The notes: generated from the letters alone by a model not told the origin. Numbered from the stretch's first letter, positions 16,588 to 25,970 are shown. The stretch: 64,000 nt of DNA from Candidatus Eremiobacteraceae bacterium (GCA_036511855.1 DATCBN010000103.1:1-64000), one strand, 5' to 3'. Program-made: numbers and translations.

Positions 16588-17612
16588 AGGCCGCCGTTTT
16601 TCACGCGCCGCACCGACCGCTCGATATCGAAGATCGGTCGATGCCGATCGCCGGCGCGGGCGAGATCGTGATCAAGGTTGCAGCCTGCGGCTTGTGCCAC
16701 ACCGACCTCCACTACATCGACCACGACGTGCCGACGTTCAAGCGGCCGCCGCTCGTATTAGGCCACGAAGCCTCGGGAACGGTTGCGCAAGTGGGTCCCG
16801 GTATCGATCGCTGGCATGAAGGTGATCGAGTGCTCGTGCCGGCGCTACTCACGTGCGGCGCATGCGATGCGTGCAGGCGCGGCCGTGAGAATATCTGCGA
16901 ACGCGGCATCATGCCCGGCAATCATATAGACGGCGCGTATGCCGAATACATGCGGGTACCGGAAAAGGACGCGCTGCCGTTGCCCGACGACCTGCCGCTG
17001 CAAGATGCATGCCTGATCGCGGATGCAGTGTCGACGCCGTATCACGCCGTGGTCAATCGCGGCGAAGTGCGACCGGGCCAGCGAGTCGTGGTCTTCGGGT
17101 GCGGAGGAGTCGGCGTCAACGTCGTGCAGATCGCTGCGGCCGCGGGCGCGGAAGTGTGGGCGGTCGACGTGCAGGCGGGCAGGTTGGAACATGCGCTGCG
17201 CTTCGGTGCGCGGCACGCCGTCGATGCATCGAAGACGGCGGACGTACATAAGGCGATTCGACGCGCGACGAACGGCGGCGCCGACGTCGCGTTCGAGGCC
17301 ATCGGCAACCCGCTCACCATGCGTCAGGCGTTCGACAGCCTGCATCGTGGCGCGCGGCTGGTCATCGTCGGGTATTCCGATCTCGACCTCGGCCTTTCCG
17401 CCGCCAAGATAATGTTCAACGAGATGGAAGTACGCGGATCGCTCGGCTGTCGTCCGGTGGACTATCCGCGCATCATCGAAATGGCGCGCAGCGGGCGCAT
17501 CGCGTTGACGCCACTCGTCACCGGACGTTTCCCGCTCAACGAAATCAACGCTGGCCTCGATGCTCTGCGCGCCGGTCACGGCCTGCGCAACATCGTCGTC
17601 CCCGCCGGATAG
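16584..17612 (+). CDS. had: Zn-dependent alcohol dehydrogenase, probable 6-hydroxycyclohex-1-ene-carbonyl-CoA dehydrogenase
   Basis: The 342-residue protein is a medium-chain dehydrogenase. Catalytic zinc ligands are Cys and His in CGLCHTD and GHEASG; the structural zinc site is a four-Cys group in CGACDACRRGRENIC. The nucleotide-binding motif is FGCGGVGVN. In the benzoyl-CoA pathway, Had oxidises the hydroxy-ring thioester with NAD before hydrolytic opening, and the gene lies exactly between the hydrolase and the reductase genes. The ATG at 16584 overlaps the previous stop, which sets the start. Confidence 0.78.
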   Translation: MKAAVFHAPHRPLDIEDRSMPIAGAGEIVIKVAACGLCHTDLHYIDHDVPTFKRPPLVLGHEASGTVAQVGPGIDRWHEGDRVLVPALLTCGACDACRRGRENICERGIMPGNHIDGAYAEYMRVPEKDALPLPDDLPLQDACLIADAVSTPYHAVVNRGEVRPGQRVVVFGCGGVGVNVVQIAAAAGAEVWAVDVQAGRLEHALRFGARHAVDASKTADVHKAIRRATNGGADVAFEAIGNPLTMRQAFDSLHRGARLVIVGYSDLDLGLSAAKIMFNEMEVRGSLGCRPVDYPRIIEMARSGRIALTPLVTGRFPLNEINAGLDALRAGHGLRNIVVPAG

Positions 17613-17624
17613 GAGTTCGCACGA

Positions 17625-18797
17625 ATGGCCATCGAGCTCACTGCACCGTTCGACGAGATCATCGAACACTGCACCGAAGCAATCGAGTCGCTCGATTTTC
17701 CCGAGGCGTCTTTATGGAAGCGCGAGGCTGAGGGTCGCGCGATCGTCGGCTGCTTCCCAGTGTACACGCCGGTGGAGATATTCCATGCCGCACACGTGTT
17801 GCCGGTAGGTCTCGTCGGCGCCGGTAACCGCATCGAAATCAGCAACGCCGACGCACGCTTTCAATCCTTCGTGTGCTCGATCGTCAAGAGCACGCTTGAG
17901 CTCGCGATGGTCGGCAAGCTCGACGATTTCGACGGTTTCGTGTTCCACTCTATTTGCGACCCAGCGCGCAATCTGGCAAGCGTTTTTGAACGAAATTTCG
18001 AGAACAAGCAGGTCGAGTACATTCACTTTCCGCAGCGGCTCGATTCGCCGGAGGCCGTCACCTATCTTGAAGCCGAGTACCGGCGCGTTCTGGCGTGGGC
18101 CGCTTCGTTAACCGGTCATAGCGTGACTGACGTAGAGCTTCGGCATAGCATCGCGCTCTACAACGCCGTGCGGGCGGGATTGCGCTGGCTTTACGACTTC
18201 CGCCTGCAGGCACCACACAACCTCGCGACTCGCGAGTTGTACGCGCTCATGCGTTACGGCCACATCGCGCCGCCCGAGACCCACCTGCGTCTGCTCAAGC
18301 GAGCCTCGGCGCTGCTGAGCCAGCGTGAAGCTAAGCCGAAGGATCGTGCGCGACTGATCGTCGTCGGCTCCTTCTGCGAACAGCCGCCGCTGGACCTCAT
18401 CGCGTCGATAGAAAGCGCAGGCTGCTATGTCGTGGACGACGACTTTTTGCTTGGCCGGCGCTTTTTTACTACCGAGGTGCCAGACTCGGCGAGGCCGTTG
18501 CACGACCTCGCGGATGCATACGTCAACCACAGCGTCGACTCAAGCGTCAAACACGACCTCAGGCATTCCAAAGCGCAGGCGCTGGTGGAACGGGCGCGCG
18601 CATGCGGCGCGGATGCGGTGGTCGTGTTGACGGCAAAGTTCTGCGAACCCGCGCTCTTCGACTATGTGCTCTATCGTAAAGCGCTCCAAGAAGCGCACAT
18701 GCCGCACGTGTTCCTCGAGTTTGAAGAAAAAATGTGGCTTTTCGACAAGATCAAGACCGAGATCGAAACCTTCGTCGAGTCGCTGCTTTTCAGTTAG
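17625..18797 (+). CDS. bcrC: Benzoyl-CoA reductase subunit C (2-hydroxyacyl-CoA dehydratase family)
   Basis: The 390-residue protein belongs to the 2-hydroxyacyl-CoA dehydratase D/BcrC family: GRAIVGCFPVYTPVEIFHAA near the N-terminus, a central HSICDPARN, and the C-terminal KFCEPALFDYVLYR and LEFEEKM segments. With BcrB it forms the module where the ring is reduced, and Cys residues in these motifs bind an iron-sulfur cluster and the substrate site. Its length agrees with BcrC. GGAG lies seven bases before ATG 17625, and the gene is 12 bp after had. Confidence 0.88.
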   Translation: MAIELTAPFDEIIEHCTEAIESLDFPEASLWKREAEGRAIVGCFPVYTPVEIFHAAHVLPVGLVGAGNRIEISNADARFQSFVCSIVKSTLELAMVGKLDDFDGFVFHSICDPARNLASVFERNFENKQVEYIHFPQRLDSPEAVTYLEAEYRRVLAWAASLTGHSVTDVELRHSIALYNAVRAGLRWLYDFRLQAPHNLATRELYALMRYGHIAPPETHLRLLKRASALLSQREAKPKDRARLIVVGSFCEQPPLDLIASIESAGCYVVDDDFLLGRRFFTTEVPDSARPLHDLADAYVNHSVDSSVKHDLRHSKAQALVERARACGADAVVVLTAKFCEPALFDYVLYRKALQEAHMPHVFLEFEEKMWLFDKIKTEIETFVESLLFS

Positions 18798-18808
18798 GAG
18801 TCAATGTC

Positions 18809-20074
18809 GTGCCAGAAATCGCATACCAAGGCCGATTGCACCATCTCCAAAAAGAGCTGATGAGCCAGTATTATTCCGAATTGACGGCGTCGGCGGAAGG
18901 CAGGGGCGCGCCAGCGGCCTACTTGCTCATCGGCGGCAATCCGGTCGAACTGCTGCGCGCCTTCGAAATTTTACCGGTCTACCCGGAGGTTAACGCGCTT
19001 CAACTGGCAGTCAAAAAGCAGTCGCTTGGATTCATTCAAGCAGCGGAAGAGATGGGGTATTCGACCGATAATTGCGCCTACGTCAAGGCCGACATCGGAC
19101 TCTACTTCGCGGGCCGCAAGACGCCGTTTGCCACGATTCCCGAACCATCACTGCTGCTCTGCAACTACGTAGGCTGCAACGTGTACTTGCACTGGTTCGA
19201 CCATCTCGCCGAATACACAAAGCGACCCGCATTTCATCTTGACATCCCCTTCATCCGCACGCGATCGGGCAGCCCTACAACGGACGACGTGACGTATGTG
19301 ATGCGTCAGCTCCGGTCCCTCATCGCGACATGTGAGGAGCTCACGGGCAAGAAGCTCGATGAGGACAAACTGCATCGCGCGGTGGAGCTGTCGTCGAAGA
19401 CGGGCGACCTGTGGTCAAAGATCAAGCACCTCACCAAGCGCACGCCAGCGCCGTATGACGCATATTTCGATTCGGTGACGATGATGGCTCCGCTCTACTG
19501 CTTGCGCGGTACCGAGCAGGGTCTTGAATTCTTCGAGACGGCTTACGAAGAATATAGACAAATGGCTGACGATAAGCGCGGGCCGCTCGATCGCGAGGAC
19601 TTCCGAATTGTCGTCGAAGGCCCGCCTCCGTGGCCGTACCTTCGTGTCTTCCGCGATATGTTTACGCGCTGGAACGCGGTCGCGGTAGCATCCACTTATT
19701 CGACCGTGGGCGGTCTGTGGGAGTTTGGTTTCTCGCACGACCCCGACCGGCCGCTGGAGAGCATCGCAGAACACCTGTTGCGTTGGAATCTGACGAATCG
19801 CAACTTCCTGCAGCGCTACGATCAGATCGCGCGCTATCTGGATGAGTGGCATGCCGATGCGCTGGTCATTCACTCGGTGAAGAGTTGCCGATTGTTCTCG
19901 GCTGGCCAAGGCGATATGCGCGACTACTTCACGAAGCGCGGTGTGCCGACGCTCCTGGTCGAGTCGGACCTCGAAGATCCGCGCTACTTCTCAGAAGCGC
20001 AGATGCGAAACCGGATCGACGCCTTTTTCGAGTCGATGGCACACCGCAAACTGACAAGTGCGGCCGGCGCGTGA
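18809..20074 (+). CDS. bcrB: Benzoyl-CoA reductase subunit B (2-hydroxyacyl-CoA dehydratase family)
   Basis: The 421-residue protein is the second member of the dehydratase family in the operon and is the expected length for BcrB. Recognisable segments are [49 protein letters not shown], and the C-terminal [21 protein letters not shown] and [17 protein letters not shown] 18809 is chosen as start because AGGAG lies eight bases before it. It pairs with BcrC and receives low-potential electrons from the BcrA/BcrD module. Confidence 0.88.
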   Translation: MPEIAYQGRLHHLQKELMSQYYSELTASAEGRGAPAAYLLIGGNPVELLRAFEILPVYPEVNALQLAVKKQSLGFIQAAEEMGYSTDNCAYVKADIGLYFAGRKTPFATIPEPSLLLCNYVGCNVYLHWFDHLAEYTKRPAFHLDIPFIRTRSGSPTTDDVTYVMRQLRSLIATCEELTGKKLDEDKLHRAVELSSKTGDLWSKIKHLTKRTPAPYDAYFDSVTMMAPLYCLRGTEQGLEFFETAYEEYRQMADDKRGPLDREDFRIVVEGPPPWPYLRVFRDMFTRWNAVAVASTYSTVGGLWEFGFSHDPDRPLESIAEHLLRWNLTNRNFLQRYDQIARYLDEWHADALVIHSVKSCRLFSAGQGDMRDYFTKRGVPTLLVESDLEDPRYFSEAQMRNRIDAFFESMAHRKLTSAAGA

Positions 20075-20085
20075 GGAGGACGACT

Positions 20086-20886
20086 ATGATCTTCGCTGGC
20101 GGAGTAGACGTCGGATCCACGCAGACAAAGTGCGTGATCATCGACGAAGCGCGGCGTATCGTCGCCCGCTCGCTCATCGAGACGGGTTCGAATGTCACGC
20201 GGGCCGCAGAGCGCGCGTTCGACAAAGCGCTCGCAGCCGCCGGCATAGCTCGTGCCGACGTGGCCTGCGTGGTCGGGACCGGCTACGGCCGATTCAAAGT
20301 TGAGTTCGGCGATTTACAGGTCACCGAGATAAGTTGTCATGCGAAGGGCGCCTGCTCCGTGTTTCCGGGTACACGCACCGTCATCGACATGGGTGGTCAA
20401 GACGCCAAGGGCATCAAGGTGCTCGGAGGTGAGGTGCTCGATTTCGTCATGAACGACAAATGTGCGGCAGGCACCGGCCGTTTCTTGGCCACTGCCGCCG
20501 AGGTGCTTGCGCAGCCTCTCGACGCCATCGGTCAATTGTCGCTGCAGGCACGCAACCCCGTGCGGCTGTCAACTGTCTGCACGGTGTTCGTCGAGTCGGA
20601 CATCATGGCATACCTGGCACAGGGCAAGAAGGTTTCCGACATCCTCGGCGGTATCCACAGCGCAATCGCCGCACGAACGATCGCGCTCGTTCGCCGCGTG
20701 GGTCTCGAGCCCGAAATCACGTTTACTGGCGGCGTCTCGCTCAACGTCGGCATGGTGCGCGCGCTTGAAGACCGGCTTGGACTCAAGGTCAACGTGTGCG
20801 ACGATTCGCACTACATGGGCGCCATTGGCGCGGCTGCCTTCGCGCTGGAGCGCGGTCTCGTGCTCGTCGCCGAAAACATCGCGTAA
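20086..20886 (+). CDS. bcrA: Benzoyl-CoA reductase ATPase subunit A (BadF/BcrA family)
   Basis: The 266-residue protein is an ASKHA-fold ATPase. It has [11 protein letters not shown] (phosphate loop), [10 protein letters not shown], and two Cys, 126 ([11 protein letters not shown]) and 165 ([12 protein letters not shown]), that bind a [4Fe-4S] cluster between the two ATPase subunits. ATP hydrolysis drives electrons to the ring. As I recall, the Thauera BcrA is near 440 residues; this one is nearer in size to Azoarcus Bzd subunits and to dehydratase activators. GAGGAGG precedes ATG 20086; upstream codons in the same frame overlap bcrB. Confidence 0.85.
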   Translation: MIFAGGVDVGSTQTKCVIIDEARRIVARSLIETGSNVTRAAERAFDKALAAAGIARADVACVVGTGYGRFKVEFGDLQVTEISCHAKGACSVFPGTRTVIDMGGQDAKGIKVLGGEVLDFVMNDKCAAGTGRFLATAAEVLAQPLDAIGQLSLQARNPVRLSTVCTVFVESDIMAYLAQGKKVSDILGGIHSAIAARTIALVRRVGLEPEITFTGGVSLNVGMVRALEDRLGLKVNVCDDSHYMGAIGAAAFALERGLVLVAENIA

Positions 20887-20895
20887 GGAGTTGTC

Positions 20896-21687
20896 ATGAG
20901 TCTCATTGCCGGCATCGACATCGGTTCGCGTGCAACGAAGATCGCTCTCGTCGACCGGGGCGGCATGCTGCGGGGTTGGCATCTCGCGCGCACCAAACCG
21001 CCGTTCGCCGACCTCGTCGATTCCGCACTCACTGCAGCGCTCGATGAAATCGGGGCGTCGCGTTCCGACGTCGACTACATCATCACGACCGGTTTCGGCC
21101 GCTCAAGTTACCCGGACCGCGACACGCAGGTCACCGACATCACCTCCGGCGCATTCGGCGCGATGGCTGTGTTCCCAAACACGCGATGCGTCATCGACAT
21201 CGGTTCGCAAAGCTCACGCGCCGTTAGGGTGAACGAGATAGGGCGCGTGAAGGAGTTCAAGTCGAACGACAAGTGCGCGGCGGGCGCCGGCGGATTCGTC
21301 GAGCGCGCCGCGCGCTACCTGGAGATCGAACTCGAAGCAGTAAGCGATCTCTCGCTGGCGGGCAGCGACCCGGTGACGATATCGAGCATCTGCGCGGTAC
21401 TTGCCGAGTCGGAAATCATCAATCACGTGAGCCAGGGCCGAACGGTCGAAGACATCCTGCGCGGTGTTCACAACTCGCTCGCCGAACGAGCGGTGGCGCT
21501 GCTCAAGCGGGTGGGTATCGAGCCCGAAATCACGCTCGTGGGTGGCATGGCTCGCCAAGGTGGTATGGTTCGCGCGCTTTCGGAGATGCTTGCGATGCCG
21601 GTGAACGTGCCGGAAACGCCCGAGATCGTCAACGCGCTGGGCGCGGCATTGCTGGCAAAGCGCCGGCTTGAAAAGGTCGCCGCGTAA
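20896..21687 (+). CDS. bcrD: Benzoyl-CoA reductase ATPase subunit D (BadF/BcrD family)
   Basis: The 263-residue protein is a second ASKHA ATPase, paralogous to the preceding one: AGIDIGSRATK, DIGSQSS, and cluster ligands Cys127 (NDKCAAGAGGF) and Cys166 (SSICAVLAESE). With BcrA it forms the electron-activating heterodimer. It is nine bases after bcrA with AAGGAG before the ATG, and it is the last gene of the operon. A 123-bp part of this gene, residues about 177-217, is present a second time at 33775-33897. No dedicated ferredoxin gene follows, so the electron donor must be encoded elsewhere. Confidence 0.87.
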   Translation: MSLIAGIDIGSRATKIALVDRGGMLRGWHLARTKPPFADLVDSALTAALDEIGASRSDVDYIITTGFGRSSYPDRDTQVTDITSGAFGAMAVFPNTRCVIDIGSQSSRAVRVNEIGRVKEFKSNDKCAAGAGGFVERAARYLEIELEAVSDLSLAGSDPVTISSICAVLAESEIINHVSQGRTVEDILRGVHNSLAERAVALLKRVGIEPEITLVGGMARQGGMVRALSEMLAMPVNVPETPEIVNALGAALLAKRRLEKVAA

Positions 21688-21757
21688 TAGACGCGCTTGA
21701 CGAACGCGAAATATCACGAAGGCGGACATGTAGAATCCCGGGCAGCGCTGAAACGTT

Positions 21758-21801
21758 GCTGACCAAAATGCTGACCAACTGCAGCGAACTGCACGCTCTG
21801 G
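21758..21801 (+). pseudogene. Integrase 3'-end remnant, copy B
   Basis: This 44-bp stretch, starting GCTGACCAAAATGCTGACC, matches copies at 8591 and 25823 almost base for base. In one frame it gives ADQNADQLQRT. It ends 60 bp before att copy 4, exactly as in the other two. It lies about 70 bp after the bcrD stop. Confidence 0.5.
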
Positions 21802-21860
21802 TCGTCATGCAGTGAGCCTAAACTCTACAGGATGATACCAAAACCTACGCTTTTCTTTCC

Positions 21861-21905
21861 TTGACACTGTAGGGGTCGGAGGTTCGAGACCTCTCGTGCC
21901 CACCA
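21861..21905 (+). repeat. tRNA-Val(GAC) 3'-half fragment, putative att site, copy 4
   Basis: The sequence matches copy 2 with one change in the variable loop/T-stem (GGGGTCGGAGG). The left flank acgcttttctttcc is shared with copies 2 and 5. A full hairpin follows, stem ACGCCGCAA (21918-21926) with TTGCGGCGT (21931-21939) and a TTT tail. Confidence 0.75.
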
Positions 21906-22055
21906 TTTCGGAGCCTTACGCCGCAAGGGATTGCGGCGTTTTGCATTGATCTTTCGCTCAAGTCGAAACCTCGAAATACACACTTTCCACCAGCCAAAGC
22001 CAATTGGAACAAAGCCTCACAGATTTTTCTCTGCCCATGCCACGGTTCGACGTAA

Positions 22056-22244
22056 ACGAAGTTCGGCAAGCACGTGTCCGGTCCGGCTAATTGCGGCCCG
22101 GATCCGCTGCCGTTCCAAGATATGTCGGGGACGGCCGACGTCACTTGGATCAACTTCGCGCAGACCACAGCCGACCGCATCATCGTCTCCTACAAGTGGG
22201 GACACATGCTCAACTGGCTTGAGGAACGGACCGGCCCTCCCTAG
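22056..22244 (+). pseudogene. C-terminal remnant of an unrecognised protein
   Basis: About 62 codons, open from TAA at 22053, read as a normal-looking protein end: GKHVSGPANCGPDPLPFQD, then SGTADVTWINFAQTTADRI and KWGHMLNWLEERTGPP before TAG. Codon positions look protein-like and there is no start near it, so it appears to be a truncated gene just inside the module boundary. I do not recognise the family. Confidence 0.35.
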
Positions 22245-22858
22245 AACAGCATTTGGCGACGCGGCTTATCCCCATAACTTTTGTTATACTTAGTCTTCAA
22301 TTGTTGAGTCTGAGCTCTTGTCGGTCCGCGAGTCATATGGGTATCCCTTCGCAGTTGTCGAACCACGCGCCATGAGTGATCATGGCCGCGATGCGACGGC
22401 GCCCCAAGTTCCATGAACGACCCTGTTCCTCTCTGTTGACATTTTCCCAGCCTTGTCAAAGAAGTCATTTGCCTCGTACTTTAACTCAGGCGTTAGCTTC
22501 AGCTTGGCTGCCGAACCAAAAGGCCGCTGGCGTGGCTACAGGTCGAAGGTATCGTAGACGACTCAAATGCTGCGGGCTCCCTCCCGAGCAACATTTGCGT
22601 GTACGATATCCCAAACCATATTTCAACGTCGTTCCAAACGCTTGCGATTTGAGCGATACAGATTGCCAGCGCGGGTCGCTTGAGAACCGCTATGTCCTTA
22701 ACGTCGATCAGTTCGCCATTTCGCTTGAAATGTTGCGGCAGTCGACGCCTCCATTATTGCGGACGCCGGGCGTCCGCGACGAGCGAACTGCCTCACTGTC
22801 TCAAGATAGAATCAGAGGAACGTAGGGGGATTCACCCCTAACCCGGGAACGATTGCAC
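22245..22858. other. Intergenic stretch before the cyclase regulator
   Basis: No gene is supported in these roughly 610 bases. The open frame at 22376-22825 has no domain features. Upstream sequence of the following regulator must include its promoter, but I cannot point to a clear -35/-10 pair. Confidence 0.4.
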
Positions 22859-25675
22859 ATGTCGAGTTCCGTCGACGACAAAAAACATACGGCCGACTTG
22901 CGGACGTTGCCCACCGGCACGGTGACCTTCTTAGTCTCGGACATTGAGGGAAGTACCGAACGGTGGGAATCTCACCCTGATGCGATGGCCGACGCGGTCA
23001 AGCGCCACGATGTGCTTATGCGTAACGCCATCGAGTCGCACGGCGGCTATGTCTTCAAGACAGTTGGCGACGCGTTCTGCGCGACATTTCCGCGCGTATC
23101 TGACGCCATCGCGGCGGCTCTGAATGCCCAGCGCGAACTCATCACGGAAGACTTTTCGCAAGTCGGCGGCTTGTGCGTCCGGCTTGCGTTACACACAGGT
23201 GAGACGACCGAACGCGACGGCGATTACTTCGGTCCAACGGTCAACCGCACAGCGCGACTGCTCGCGGTTGGGAGTGGTGGTCAGACGCTGCTGTCCGGGG
23301 TAACAGCGGAGCTCGCCCATGGCAAGTTGGGGCCAAAGGCGACGCTGATCGACCTCGGTATCCACCGACTCAAAGATCTTTCCCAACCCGAACACATCTA
23401 CCAGCTGTGCGACCCTGATCTCCTAAGCGATTTCCCGCCGCTTCGCTCACTGGAAGCGCACCACCACAATCTCCCCGTCCAGGTGACGAGCTTTCGCGGT
23501 CGAGGACGCGATATCGAAGACGTGAGATCGCTTCTCGATGGCGCATCGCTCTTGACGCTCGTAGGCGCCGGCGGCATAGGCAAGACTCGGCTCGCGCTTC
23601 AATTGGGTGCCGAATTGATCGAACGCTACCGAGACGGCGTTTGGTTTGTCGAGCTAGCATCGCTGAGTGATCCCGAGTTGGTGGCCAACATCACGGCGCA
23701 AGTTCTCAACATAACCGTGCCCCAAGATCGATCCCCGACAGACGCAATTGTCACCGGCTTACGGCGCAAACGAATGCTCGTGATCCTTGACAATTGTGAA
23801 CATCTTGTCGCCGCCGCCGCGAAACTCGCTAACGCTATAGTGACAAACTGCCCCGACGTACGGATCCTCGCGACTTCGCGGCAGGGCCTGGGCATTGCCG
23901 GCGAAATCGTGCACCAAGTGCCGCCGCTCGCCGTTCCGGAAAAGATCCAAGCGCTCAGGCTAGACGAAGCGTTACGGTTCGGTGCAGTGAGGCTCTTTGC
24001 GGACCGTGCCGCAGCCGCCGATTCGAGATTCGCGCTGTCGGACGACACCGCCCCGATCGTCGCTGAGATCTGCAAGCATCTCGATGGTATAGCGCTGGCA
24101 ATCGAGCTGGCCGCGGCCCGAGTTAAAGTCATGAGCATTCCGCACTTGGCCGAGCGGCTTGCAGAGCGCTTCCGGATCCTCACCGGGGGAAGCCGTGCGG
24201 TGCTTCCTCGCCAACAAACGTTGCGAGCGCTCATTGACTGGAGCTACGATCTGCTTGCGGAGAGCGAGAAGCTGCTCTTTCGCCGGGCGTCTATTTTCGC
24301 CGGTGGTTGGACACTTGAGACCGCGAGCGACGTTATCGCAAGCGAGACCATCGAAAAGGGTGACGTTCTCGAATTGCTGGCGTCACTGGCGGAAAAATCG
24401 CTGATCGTGGTTGACACGACGGGCCCCATGGAGCGTTACCGCCTTCTCGAATCCACCCGCGAGTACGGGCTCGAGTTACTCACGGAGGAGGGCGAGCGCA
24501 TCGGGCTGGCACGGAAACATGCTGAGTGTTTCGCGGCTATGGCACGCGAGGCGGACGAGGTCTCGAAGAATAAGCCAGCACAATCATGGTTAAGAAAGTA
24601 CGAACCAGAAATCGACAACTTTCGTGCGGCATTGGACTGGGCGCTCAGTGGTGACAACGATCCGATCTCAGGCGGGACGATCGCCGGGAACCTAGGATTA
24701 CTTTGGTGGTATGGTGGGCGGACCGGCGAAGGGCGGCGTTGGACTATGAGCGCCCTGGGCCGCATCGACGAGGCTCAGGCGCCTGCCGTGGCCGCGCGTC
24801 TGTGGCTAACGTCGGCGGTGTTGAATGATGGCCTGCGCAAACTCGAAGACGGTGAACGCGCCCGCGCGCTTTACGAATCGCTCGGGGACCGACGCGGTAC
24901 TGCCCGCGCGCTACGTTGCGTTGGTTCCGGCTTGCATCAACTAGGCCGAATCGACGAAGCTGAGCAGGCGTTGCGCCGCGCCATGCCAGATCTGCGCGAA
25001 GCAGGCGATGCGACCGAGGTCGTTCGTTGCCTCTTTTCACTCAGCAGCACGGTGTGGGCTCGTGGTGATGCTGAGGTCGCGCGGCAGCTCCTCGGTGAAA
25101 CATTGTCGGCGGCGAAGGCGCTGGGAGACGATGCGGCGAGCGCAGGATATCTATTCAACCTCGCCGAGCTTGAGTTTTCTCAGGGAGGGACCGAAGCGGC
25201 GGTGCGGCACGCCAGTGATGCGATTGCAATTTACCTAGGGGCGAAGAATTTTAGGCTGGTGGCTATCGTTTACGCCAACTTGGCCGTTTATCGAATCGCG
25301 TTGGGGCAGTTAGGCGAGGCGCGCTCCGAGGCGTGCGAAGCGATTCGGTGGTCCCGGGAAACTCAATACACCTACTGCACGGCCATCGCCATTCAGCACC
25401 TCGCGCTGATTCTGTCCCTTCACGGCGAGCGGCACCGCGCCGCCCGGCTAGCGGGTTATGTCGATGCTGCATACCAGAAGCTTGGCAGCCGGCGCGAGCC
25501 GACAGAGGCGTGGGCCTACAACAAGCTGCTGATTTCTCTACGCGAGGAAATCGCATCCGATGAGCTTGAGGTTTTAATGGCTGAAGGCGCAGGATGGACG
25601 GAGGATCAGACTGCAGACGAAGCACTGACGCTCTCGCAAGCGCAACCGCCTTCAACTGAAGCTAATTCGAGATGA
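22859..25675 (+). CDS. Class III nucleotide cyclase fused to STAND-type ATPase and TPR region
   Basis: The 938-residue protein has three parts. Residues 20-190 are a class III cyclase domain with metal Asp28 (VSDIEGST) and Asp71 (TVGDAF), base-contact Lys67, and NRTARL for the transition state, so it looks active and ATP-specific. Next is an NB-ARC/STAND ATPase with Walker A GAGGIGKT (236-243) and Walker B MLVILDNCEHL. The C-terminal 450 residues are TPR-like helical repeats for ligand or protein binding. No DNA-binding domain is seen. It is the only full gene in the module between att copies 4 and 5. The start is taken as ATG 22859, after a weak upstream TTG. Confidence 0.88.
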   Translation: MSSSVDDKKHTADLRTLPTGTVTFLVSDIEGSTERWESHPDAMADAVKRHDVLMRNAIESHGGYVFKTVGDAFCATFPRVSDAIAAALNAQRELITEDFSQVGGLCVRLALHTGETTERDGDYFGPTVNRTARLLAVGSGGQTLLSGVTAELAHGKLGPKATLIDLGIHRLKDLSQPEHIYQLCDPDLLSDFPPLRSLEAHHHNLPVQVTSFRGRGRDIEDVRSLLDGASLLTLVGAGGIGKTRLALQLGAELIERYRDGVWFVELASLSDPELVANITAQVLNITVPQDRSPTDAIVTGLRRKRMLVILDNCEHLVAAAAKLANAIVTNCPDVRILATSRQGLGIAGEIVHQVPPLAVPEKIQALRLDEALRFGAVRLFADRAAAADSRFALSDDTAPIVAEICKHLDGIALAIELAAARVKVMSIPHLAERLAERFRILTGGSRAVLPRQQTLRALIDWSYDLLAESEKLLFRRASIFAGGWTLETASDVIASETIEKGDVLELLASLAEKSLIVVDTTGPMERYRLLESTREYGLELLTEEGERIGLARKHAECFAAMAREADEVSKNKPAQSWLRKYEPEIDNFRAALDWALSGDNDPISGGTIAGNLGLLWWYGGRTGEGRRWTMSALGRIDEAQAPAVAARLWLTSAVLNDGLRKLEDGERARALYESLGDRRGTARALRCVGSGLHQLGRIDEAEQALRRAMPDLREAGDATEVVRCLFSLSSTVWARGDAEVARQLLGETLSAAKALGDDAASAGYLFNLAELEFSQGGTEAAVRHASDAIAIYLGAKNFRLVAIVYANLAVYRIALGQLGEARSEACEAIRWSRETQYTYCTAIAIQHLALILSLHGERHRAARLAGYVDAAYQKLGSRREPTEAWAYNKLLISLREEIASDELEVLMAEGAGWTEDQTADEALTLSQAQPPSTEANSR

Positions 25676-25822
25676 TGGAGATTCACTTGCCGCTCGATAT
25701 CCTCGAGAATACCTTGAAGAAGTACACTTCGTTACCTAGGGTTTGTTCGGGCCGAAAGGGGCGGTCCGAGCTAAGAGTCGGTCGACGTCAAAAGTGACGA
25801 ACGGCGGGGCCTCACGCCGAGT

Positions 25823-25866
25823 GCTGACCAAAATGCTGACCAACTGCAGCGAACTACACGCTCTGG
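25823..25866 (+). pseudogene. Integrase 3'-end remnant, copy C
   Basis: This is the third full copy of the 44-bp GCTGACCAAAATGCTGACC segment. It gives ADQNADQLQRTTRSG in one frame, running on to TAA near 25898. It again ends 60 bp before a tRNA-Val fragment. Confidence 0.5.
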
Positions 25867-25925
25867 ACGCCACCAGAACGCACCAAACGCCACGGGATAA
25901 CTCCAGAAACTACGCTTTTCTTTCC

Positions 25926-25970
25926 TTGACACCGTAGGGGTCAGAGGTTTGAGACCTCTCGTGCCCACCA
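25926..25970 (+). repeat. tRNA-Val(GAC) 3'-half fragment, putative att site, copy 5
   Basis: The match to the other copies has two changes (CACCGTAGG in the anticodon arm, TTTGAGA in the T-loop). The left flank is that of copies 2 and 4. No tRNA-type hairpin follows; the sequence goes directly into different DNA at 25971, which suggests this is the right-hand end of the chain. Confidence 0.72.

Noticed and set aside
18809-20074. 2-hydroxyglutaryl-CoA dehydratase instead of benzoyl-CoA reductase
   Set aside because: That enzyme needs one activator. Here two distinct ATPase subunits and the Had-, Oah- and Dch-like genes are present, which points to the benzoyl-CoA pathway.
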